Shown here: piece by piece, positions 54,121-61,479 of the stretch
Layout of the letters: each line of letters opens with the position of its first letter
How positions within the stretch are numbered: position 1 is the stretch's first letter
Source: Polystyrenella longa
GTDB lineage: Bacteria; Planctomycetota; Planctomycetia; Planctomycetales; Planctomycetaceae
DNA length: 64,000 bases
Direction of reading: 5' to 3'
Assembly (NCBI RefSeq): GCF_007750395.1
Contig: NZ_CP036281.1
Span: 1,327,001 to 1,391,000 of the forward strand
Position numbers and translations under genes: made by a program
Notes under the pieces: model-generated
Told to the model about the DNA's origin: nothing
Databases searched by the model: none
The model's input: only the letters and a program-made list of their open reading frames with translations

Positions 54121-54485
54121 CTATGGTCGGCACACCCTCCTTATCAATGACAAGATCGAGCTGATTTCCAGATCGGGCTGTCAGAATCACTTGCTCGCAA
54201 ATTATCCCTCCTATTATATCCTGCCTGAAATCTCCGAATGATTCGGTGTTGTCTTTGATGTACGGAGTTGCATCAGACCTGTAATTCGAATGCATTCGCC
54301 TGCCTCAATCTGAACCGTCGATCCGAGACAAGATCTTTCTATTTAGGCGAATGCCTGTTGAGAAATTGATCGTAATTTCGTTTACTGATGATAATCGCTG
54401 ACGTTAGTCAGTGTTATGGATTTAGAGAACCTCTACTTGCTTCTGAATATTTTTAAGAACAAGCTCGCCGAATAAAGAACAGCCT

Positions 54486-54491
54486 AAGGAG
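54486..54491 (+). promoter_or_regulatory. strong Shine-Dalgarno of the DUF1501 gene
   Basis: AAGGAG with an 8-base spacer to ATG 54500, a near-consensus site. It is stronger than most in this window and suggests high translation of the first gene of the train. Confidence 0.7.
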
Positions 54492-54499
54492 TTCCTCGC

Positions 54500-55798
54500 A
54501 TGTTCAAGTTACCCTCGCGTCGTGAGTTTTTGCATGTTGGCTTTTGCGGTGGCGTCGGTCTGTCACTCGGACAGTTCTTGAAAATACGCCAGGCTCAGGC
54601 CGAATTGAAACATTATGAAAGTTTCGACGGAACCGCCGACTCCGTCATTTTCATTTACCTGCCGGGAGGACTTGCTCATCAGGAATCGTTTGACCCGAAG
54701 CCTTACGCTCCTGTCGAATACCGTGGCCCGATGGGTTCGATTGACACGAATGTCTCTGGTATTCGCGTCAACGAATTGATGAAACAAACAGCCCAGGTAG
54801 CTGACAAAATCACCTTCTGTCGATCGATGACCCACGGTGAAGCGGCCCACGAACGGGGTACGCACAACATGTTCACCGGTTATCGCCCCAGCCCGGCTCT
54901 GAAGTTTCCCAGTATGGGAAGTGTGATCACTCACGAGTTTGAGCCTCGGAACAACATTCCGCAGTATGTCTGTATTCCCAATCAACCGAACGAATTTGCG
55001 GGAACAGGTTACCTCAGTTCCTCCTTCGCTCCGTTCAGCCTGGGGGCCGATCCGGCTGCTAAAGGCTTCTCTGTACGCGACTTGACCTTGCCGAACGGCG
55101 TGGACGACACTCGGTTTACTCGACGGCGTAATATTCTGGACGCCGTGAATGATCATTTCACGACAAAAGAAGAGTCGGACTCAATCGACGCCGTCGATAC
55201 TTTCTATCAGCGAGCCTACAACCTCGTCAGTTCAGAAAAAGCCCGCGAAGCGTTTAATATCGACGCCGAAACTGCGGAAGTGCGTGATCAGTATGGTCGC
55301 AACCAGGCAGGCTCCCGGATGTTGCTGTCTCGCCGACTGGTTGAAGCAGGTGCCCGCTTTGTTACTATGACTTACGGTAGCTGGGACATGCACGACAATA
55401 TTAAAGGCGGAGTTGACCGCCAGTTGCCTGAGTTTGATCAGGCCTATGCCGCTCTGATTCGTGACCTTGATCAACGTGGTCAGCTCGAGAGAACGCTGGT
55501 CGTTGTCGCTTCTGAATTCGGACGAACTCCCAAAATCAACGCGACCGCTGGCCGCGACCACTGGCCGAAAGTTTTCTCAGTCGCCATGGCAGGTGGTGGT
55601 GTGAAAGGGGGAGTCGTTTATGGTTCCTCCAACGCGACTGCCAGCGAGCCTGAAGACAACCCACTCAACGTCGAAGACTGGGCCGCCACGATCTACCATT
55701 GTCTGGGGGTCGTTTCTGATAAGGAACTCATGGCTCCCGGTGATCGTCCAATCGAAATCGTCGACGGTGGAAAAGTTCGTAAAGAATTACTCATCTGA
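54500..55798 (+). CDS. DUF1501-domain secreted protein
   Basis: 432 residues. A Tat-like leader (LPSRREFLHVGFCGGVGLSL) starts the chain. The DUF1501 domain then follows: FIYLPGGLAHQESFDPKP, CRSMTHGEAAHERGTHNMFTGY, ARFVTMTYGSWDMHDNI and VASEFGRTPKINATAGRDHWP. The fold resembles alkaline phosphatase/sulfatase, with His and Asp residues in GEAAHERGTHN and GRDHWP as likely metal ligands. In Planctomycetes these genes sit beside DUF1549/DUF1553 genes, as here. The substrate is not known. It leads a train of four co-directional genes. Confidence 0.92.
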   Translation: MFKLPSRREFLHVGFCGGVGLSLGQFLKIRQAQAELKHYESFDGTADSVIFIYLPGGLAHQESFDPKPYAPVEYRGPMGSIDTNVSGIRVNELMKQTAQVADKITFCRSMTHGEAAHERGTHNMFTGYRPSPALKFPSMGSVITHEFEPRNNIPQYVCIPNQPNEFAGTGYLSSSFAPFSLGADPAAKGFSVRDLTLPNGVDDTRFTRRRNILDAVNDHFTTKEESDSIDAVDTFYQRAYNLVSSEKAREAFNIDAETAEVRDQYGRNQAGSRMLLSRRLVEAGARFVTMTYGSWDMHDNIKGGVDRQLPEFDQAYAALIRDLDQRGQLERTLVVVASEFGRTPKINATAGRDHWPKVFSVAMAGGGVKGGVVYGSSNATASEPEDNPLNVEDWAATIYHCLGVVSDKELMAPGDRPIEIVDGGKVRKELLI

Positions 55799-55965
55799 CA
55801 TGTGTGATATTGCAGACGAGGGCCACGTTCTGCCGCGGTAGCAATCGCGATTCTGGAACGAGGCTCGACGAAAACGGGGACCGGGTTTCCGGTCTCGTTA
55901 CTCTCTCGCGTTTCAAGATTCTAAAAATCGCTCTCACGAGTTTTCTACCAGTAAGGTTATCCACG

Positions 55966-58500
55966 ATGTTGCATCCTGAACGGAATACGCTCAGTTTCGT
56001 AAATCATCATTTTGTCCTCAAGCAGTTACTTGGCCTGAAGATGATCATGCTGGTTCTGGTTGCCGGTTTAATCGGTTCCGTTCCTGCACAGGCCTCATCC
56101 CCAGGTTTGTCCATCATTACGCCACGTTCGGTACCGCGTGGGGTTGAGACCGAGATGGTTTTTCAAGGTGGAAAGCTGGCCGATGCTCAGGAAATTCTCT
56201 TTTACGATTCCGGGTTTGAAGTTCTCGAACTGAAACCGGAAGACGGCAAAGTGACAGTGAAAGTTAAAGTGTCGCCGGAATGCCGCATAGGCGAACACGT
56301 TGCTCACGTGCGGACGGCGAGCGGACTTTCGGAGTACCGTACTTTCTGGGTAGGGCCTACTCTTGCACAGGTGGAAGAGGCAGAACCCAATAATGAGTTC
56401 GAAGCTCCTCAAGTCCTCGCGATGAATTCGACTGTACATGGAATTGTGCAGAACGAAGACGTCGATTACTACGTTGTCGAAGCGAAAAAAGGGGAACGCA
56501 TTTCCGCCGAAGTTCTGGGGATGCGACTTTCTGCGACGTTGTTTGACCCTTACGTCGCCATTCTCGACAGCAAACGATTTGAACTCTCTGCCGCTGACGA
56601 CTCTCCGCTCGCACTTCAAGACTGCGTCGCGGCTGTGGTTGCTCCGGAAGATGGAAAATACATTATCGAAGTTCGCGAAAGTTCCTACGCTGGTAACGGC
56701 AACTGCCGCTATATCCTGCATGTGGGTAATTTTCCCCGGCCTCTGGTGGCCTATCCAGCCGGCGGCAAAATGGGTGAAGAGACCGAAGTGAATTTCCTCG
56801 GTGTTCCAGGTGGCGATCTGGTTCAGAAAATTATGCTGCCTGCTGAACCCAGCGAAGAGTTCGGAATCTGTTTGGAAACTCCCGAAGGAATTGCCCCCAC
56901 ACCGAACCCATTCCGCCTCTTCGAGCATGGCAATGCTTTCGAAGTGGAACCCAACAACACGGTCGCGGAGGCCAGTCCCGTGGAATTGCCACTGGCGTTC
57001 AACGGAATTATCTCGGAACCAGGTGATGTCGACTACTACAAGTTTCAGGCGACCAAAGGCCAGATATTTGAAATCGAATGTTTCGCCCGTCGGATTCGCT
57101 CACCACTCGATTCGGTCATGGTTGTCTACGATGCAAACGGCAAGTCTCTGGCTTCGGACGACGATGCCCGTAAGCCGGACAGTTACTTCCGTTACACCTT
57201 TCCAGCGGATGGTGAATATAAATTGGCCGTCTACGACCATCTGAAACGGGGTGGTCCTGATTTTGTTTACCGCGTTGAGTTCTCAGCCGTTAAACCATCC
57301 CTGACTCTGGGGATTCCCCGGGTCGCTCGTTATTCGCAGAGCCGCCAGCAGATTTACGTTGCTCGTGGTAACAAATTCGGAACGGTTTTTTCCGCGGCAC
57401 GCCAGAATTTCGGTGGAGAGCTTGTTCTTGACCCTCAGGGATTGCCTGCGGGAATCACGATGCATGCTGAAACCATGCCTGACAACCAGAACACGATGCC
57501 AGTGGTATTTGAAGCGGCTGCAGATGCTCCCGTTGGCGGCGCATTGATTGACTTCCGCGTAAAACATGTGAATCCCGAGACCAACATTTCAGGTAGCTTC
57601 CTGAACCGGGCCGACTACGTGATCGCCAATCCTGGACAGTCGCTGTATTGCTGGAAAGATGTCACCCTACTGTCAGTCGCTGTCGTTGAAGAACTCCCTT
57701 ACACACTGGAAATTGTTCAACCACAGGTTCCACTGGTCCGCGGTGGTTCAATGCAGTTGAAGATTGTGGCAACTCGAAAAGAAGGCTTCACCGCTCCCAT
57801 CAATATTGTCGTGCCATACCTGCCTCCGGGCGTGGGTGGAACCAGTTCCGTGACGATTCCGGAAGGCCAGAACGAAGTCACCTACCCACTTAGTGCGAAT
57901 GGAAATGCCGGTATTCAAACCTGGCGTCTGTTTGCTCTGGGATCAGCAGATGTGAATGGAACGGCTTGGGTTTCTTCCCAGTTAGCGAACTTGGAAGTCG
58001 CCGAACCTTACTTTAACTTCACCTTGGAGAGAGCCGCTGCCGAACAGGGTCAGGAGACAGAAATCTTCTGTAAGATAGCCCACGCTAAACCGTTTGAAGG
58101 TGACGCACAGGTGACTCTTCTTGGTCTGCCCGCCAAAGTGACGGCTCCTGAGATGACATTGAAAGCGGGACAGGAGGAACTGGTTTTCAAGTTGACGACC
58201 GATCCCACCAGCCCCGAAGGAACGCATAAGAATATCTTCTGCCGGGTGATTATCACACAGAATAATGAACCGATTCTGCACAACACTCCAGGAACCGAGT
58301 TACGGATTGATAAACCGTTGCCACCTCCCAAAGATGCTCCCCCCATGCCGACACCCACACCGATGCCGGTCGCACAGAAAGAAGAGCCCAAGCCTCCTGA
58401 AGCGAAACCAGAAAAACGGTTGACGCGATTGGAGAAACTTCGGCTGGAAGCGAAACAGCGATCGGATGCAGCAGCCGCTGCCTCCGCAGGCGAGGAATAA
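55966..58500 (+). CDS. secreted PPC-domain (pre-peptidase C-terminal) protein
   Basis: From ATG 55966 about 844 residues. The frame stays open up to 55804, but its first 54 residues look non-coding. A signal peptide (MIMLVLVAGLIGSVPAQASS) follows a short basic start. Two PPC-type units are visible: EAEPNNEFEAPQVLAMNSTVHG with VDYYVVEAKKGERISAEV, and VEPNNTVAEASPVELP with GDVDYYKFQATKGQIFEIE. More Ig-like beta modules lie between about 480 and 780, and a Pro/Glu/Lys-rich tail (PKPPEAKPEKR) ends in an Arg/Ala-rich helix. PPC modules aid secretion or binding. It probably forms a complex or layer with its neighbours. The DUF1501 stop is 167 bp upstream. Confidence 0.85.
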   Translation: MLHPERNTLSFVNHHFVLKQLLGLKMIMLVLVAGLIGSVPAQASSPGLSIITPRSVPRGVETEMVFQGGKLADAQEILFYDSGFEVLELKPEDGKVTVKVKVSPECRIGEHVAHVRTASGLSEYRTFWVGPTLAQVEEAEPNNEFEAPQVLAMNSTVHGIVQNEDVDYYVVEAKKGERISAEVLGMRLSATLFDPYVAILDSKRFELSAADDSPLALQDCVAAVVAPEDGKYIIEVRESSYAGNGNCRYILHVGNFPRPLVAYPAGGKMGEETEVNFLGVPGGDLVQKIMLPAEPSEEFGICLETPEGIAPTPNPFRLFEHGNAFEVEPNNTVAEASPVELPLAFNGIISEPGDVDYYKFQATKGQIFEIECFARRIRSPLDSVMVVYDANGKSLASDDDARKPDSYFRYTFPADGEYKLAVYDHLKRGGPDFVYRVEFSAVKPSLTLGIPRVARYSQSRQQIYVARGNKFGTVFSAARQNFGGELVLDPQGLPAGITMHAETMPDNQNTMPVVFEAAADAPVGGALIDFRVKHVNPETNISGSFLNRADYVIANPGQSLYCWKDVTLLSVAVVEELPYTLEIVQPQVPLVRGGSMQLKIVATRKEGFTAPINIVVPYLPPGVGGTSSVTIPEGQNEVTYPLSANGNAGIQTWRLFALGSADVNGTAWVSSQLANLEVAEPYFNFTLERAAAEQGQETEIFCKIAHAKPFEGDAQVTLLGLPAKVTAPEMTLKAGQEELVFKLTTDPTSPEGTHKNIFCRVIITQNNEPILHNTPGTELRIDKPLPPPKDAPPMPTPTPMPVAQKEEPKPPEAKPEKRLTRLEKLRLEAKQRSDAAAAASAGEE

Positions 58501-58601
58501 ACTCGGCCAGCTGTTCCCGATTTTGAAATCAACGTTTCTTACGAATCTTCTTCTGAACCTCACTCATATTTGAACTCGCTACCTGAACAGGTTGTTTGAC
58601 A

Positions 58602-61253
58602 ATGTTATACAAACGAATATTGACACTTCTGTGTGGATTGAGTTTCACTCTTGTGACCTTCTCTGCGGACGCTTTACGGGCAGAAGACCCGGCCCCGCCC
58701 GCCACTGAAGAGGCGAAACCAGAAGCGGCCAAACCCGCTGAAGAAGCCAAGCCTGCGGAGCCAAAACCCGAAGAAAAGCCCGCCGAGCCGAAGGCCGAGG
58801 AATCTAAGCCCGAGGAAAAACCGGCGGAGCCGAAAACAGAACCGAAGCCAGAGCCAAAACCAGAAGAAGCGAAACCGGCTGTGCCCGCTGTCGTTGCACC
58901 GTCGGAGATTAAAATCTTTCCTCCGAACGTGGCGCTCACGACCTCTCGCGACCGGCAATCCATCGTTGTTCAGGCTGTCTATCCCGACGGAATCACCCGA
59001 GATGTGACTCAGGATGTGAAGTGGACTCTTGCCAACACGGAAATCGCCAAGTTCGAAAACAACACGTTGTATCCTCAGGCCGATGGTGAGACTCAACTTT
59101 CAGCGGAGTACTCCGGGTTGACTGTTGCAGTACCCATTAAAATTGAGAAAGCCAAGGAAGATCGTGCCATCAGCTTCAAGCTGGACATCATGTCGGTCTT
59201 CATGAAAGGTGGCTGTAACACGGGTAGCTGTCACGGAGCGGCTCGCGGTAAGGATGGCTTCCGCCTCTCGCTGTTTGGGTTTGATCCCAACGGTGACCAC
59301 TTCCGTTTGACTCATGAAATCAGTACCCGTCGTATCAACCTCGCCCAACCCGAACGCAGTCTGCTAGTTGAAAAATCAGTCGGCACCGTGCCCCACACCG
59401 GTGGAAAACGGTTCGCCCCGGATAGTGAATTGAACCAGACTCTCATCCGCTGGTTAGAAGCGGGAGCCAAAAATGATCCTGGTGAAGTTCCAGCTGTTAC
59501 CTCCGTCGAGCTGTACCCACCTGCCGCTGTTCTGGATGGCGAAGGAGCAACTCAAAAATTAACAGTCCGCGCCAATTATGCTGACGGTACCAGCCGCGAT
59601 GTCACTAGCCTCGCTTACTTCATCTCGGCGAACGAAACATCTGCAGACGTCTCTCAAGAAGGGGAAGTCACCGCTGGAACACGTGGCGAAGCCTTTATTA
59701 TGGCCCGGTTTGAAACTCACACCGTCGGTTCGCACTTCATCGTGTTACCGAAAGGTCTCCAGTATGAGGCTCCCGAACTGGCCACGAATAACTACATCGA
59801 CGAACACATCAATAACAAACTGACCAAGCTGCGGATTAATCCATCTGAGCTTTGCACTGACGAAGAGTTCCTTCGCCGGGTTTCTCTCGACATTGTTGGC
59901 ACCTTGCCCTCTCCGTCAGAGTACCAGAGCTTCATGGCCAGTGACGATCCCAACAAACGGTCGGTTGTCATCGATGAATTAATCGAACGGAAAGAGTTCG
60001 TTGAAATCTGGGTAATGAAATGGGCCGAGTTGTTACAGATTCGCACCGTCGCCAACCGGGTGACTTATAAATCGATGCTACGGTACTACGACTGGTTACA
60101 GGCGAAAATCGCGAGCAACACTCCCATCGACCAGATGGCTCGAGAACTGATTGCTGCGAACGGCGGTACCTTTTCGAACGCCGCGACCAACTATTACCAG
60201 GGCGAGCAGGATACCCTGAAGACAGCGGAAAACATCGCTCAGGTCTTCATGGGAATGCGAATTCAATGTACCCAATGTCACAACCATCCCTTCGACCGTT
60301 GGACGATGGATGACTATTATCAGTTCTCGGCGTTCTTCTCGCAAATTGGACGTAAACAGGGTGAAGACCCACGCGAGCTGATCATCTTCAACAAAGGAAG
60401 CGGAGAAGTTAAACATCCTGTCTCTGGTCAGGTCATGACACCGAAATTCCTTGGTGGAGCGATCCCTGATGTGGCTGGGAAAGACCGCCGCGAAGTTCTT
60501 GCCAATTGGCTCGCTTCTCCCGAAAATCCATATTTCGCCAAAAACCTGGTGAACATTGTCTGGGCTCACTTCCTGGGCCGCGGCATTATCCACGAAGTGG
60601 ACGACGTCCGTGTCAGTAACCCCCCCGTGAACCCGGAACTGCTGGATGATCTGGCGAAGCGATTCACTGAGTACAATTACGACTTCAAGAAACTGGTCCG
60701 TGACATTTGTAATTCTCGTACCTATCAGCTGGCGACCACAACGAACGAGTCGAACAAGCTCGATACGACAAACTTCTCTCACGCCGCCTTACGACGGTTG
60801 CGAGCCGAAGTGATGCTCGATTGCATCAGTACAGTGACAGAAACGAAAAATAAGTTCCAAGGCTTACCTCAGGGAGCCCGAGCGGTACAGATTGCCGACG
60901 GGAATACCTCGACCTACTTCCTCGATACTTTCGGTCGGGCGAAGCGGGAAACGGTCTGTGCCTGCGAAGTATCGATGGAACCAAACTTATCTCAGGCACT
61001 TCACCTGATTAACGGAGAAACCTCGAACCAGAAAATCCTGGAAGGAAAACTGGTAGAGACACGTCTTGCTGCAGGAGCAACACCGCAGGACGTCATAAAT
61101 GAACTTTACATCCGCACCTTGACGCGGAAACCAACGGATAAGGAAATCGCTGTTCTGAATGAACAGATCGCTGCAGGAGGCACACCCCAACAGGCCCTGG
61201 AAGACATCTTCTGGGCGCTCCTTAACTCCAGGGAGTTCCTGTTTAATCACTAG
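58602..61253 (+). CDS. DUF1549/DUF1553 protein with Big2-like domains and haem-type CxxCH
   Basis: 883 residues from ATG 58602 (a TTG at 58596 would add two). The signal peptide ends near ALRAED; then comes a 70-residue repeat tract of Glu, Lys, Pro and Ala (EAKPAEPKPEEKPAEPK). Bacterial-Ig-like strands (IFPPNVALTTSRDRQSIVVQ, and again VELYPPAAVLDGEGATQKLTV) flank a Cys motif CNTGSCHGA (residues 205-213). Next are the DUF1549 part (DEEFLRRVSLDIVGTLPSPSE), CTQCHNHPFDRW (556-567) and DUF1553 (FAKNLVNIVWAHFLGRGI, LRRLRAEVMLDCI). The family is planctomycete-typical; CxxCH suggests covalent haem. Role unknown, probably surface-exposed polymer processing. Confidence 0.92.
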   Translation: MLYKRILTLLCGLSFTLVTFSADALRAEDPAPPATEEAKPEAAKPAEEAKPAEPKPEEKPAEPKAEESKPEEKPAEPKTEPKPEPKPEEAKPAVPAVVAPSEIKIFPPNVALTTSRDRQSIVVQAVYPDGITRDVTQDVKWTLANTEIAKFENNTLYPQADGETQLSAEYSGLTVAVPIKIEKAKEDRAISFKLDIMSVFMKGGCNTGSCHGAARGKDGFRLSLFGFDPNGDHFRLTHEISTRRINLAQPERSLLVEKSVGTVPHTGGKRFAPDSELNQTLIRWLEAGAKNDPGEVPAVTSVELYPPAAVLDGEGATQKLTVRANYADGTSRDVTSLAYFISANETSADVSQEGEVTAGTRGEAFIMARFETHTVGSHFIVLPKGLQYEAPELATNNYIDEHINNKLTKLRINPSELCTDEEFLRRVSLDIVGTLPSPSEYQSFMASDDPNKRSVVIDELIERKEFVEIWVMKWAELLQIRTVANRVTYKSMLRYYDWLQAKIASNTPIDQMARELIAANGGTFSNAATNYYQGEQDTLKTAENIAQVFMGMRIQCTQCHNHPFDRWTMDDYYQFSAFFSQIGRKQGEDPRELIIFNKGSGEVKHPVSGQVMTPKFLGGAIPDVAGKDRREVLANWLASPENPYFAKNLVNIVWAHFLGRGIIHEVDDVRVSNPPVNPELLDDLAKRFTEYNYDFKKLVRDICNSRTYQLATTTNESNKLDTTNFSHAALRRLRAEVMLDCISTVTETKNKFQGLPQGARAVQIADGNTSTYFLDTFGRAKRETVCACEVSMEPNLSQALHLINGETSNQKILEGKLVETRLAAGATPQDVINELYIRTLTRKPTDKEIAVLNEQIAAGGTPQQALEDIFWALLNSREFLFNH

Positions 61254-61479
61254 AGCGTATCGCGAGTAATCGTGACCCGTTCTGGTTCCTCTTTTTTCAA
61301 TGACTGAAAACACCTTTTGATTTTCGGAAATCAGTCCAAGGTCTACTCAATTCGATTCTCTGTAAGAATTGTTGATGAATTGAGATAAGTCCTGAATTGG
61401 TGCTGGACGGACCCCTGCTTACGGGGGCATTCTGAATAATAAATCGATCGTTGAGCAGCCTGCTGCGGAGAAGTAGATA

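Larger units (their letters stand above)
53756..54499. other. intergenic region, 744 bp
   Basis: Long spacer before the DUF1501 train. It contains a repeated TTTTGTGCAC (about 53752 and 53770), an 8-bp hairpin at 54102-54120 and, on the minus strand, a 77-codon frame (54062-54295) that is not well supported. The promoter of the large downstream operon should lie near its right end. Confidence 0.45.

Noticed and set aside
56095-56928. 277-codon minus-strand frame opposite the PPC gene
   Set aside because: Antisense shadow; composition rich in Phe/Arg/His as expected from reversed coding DNA.
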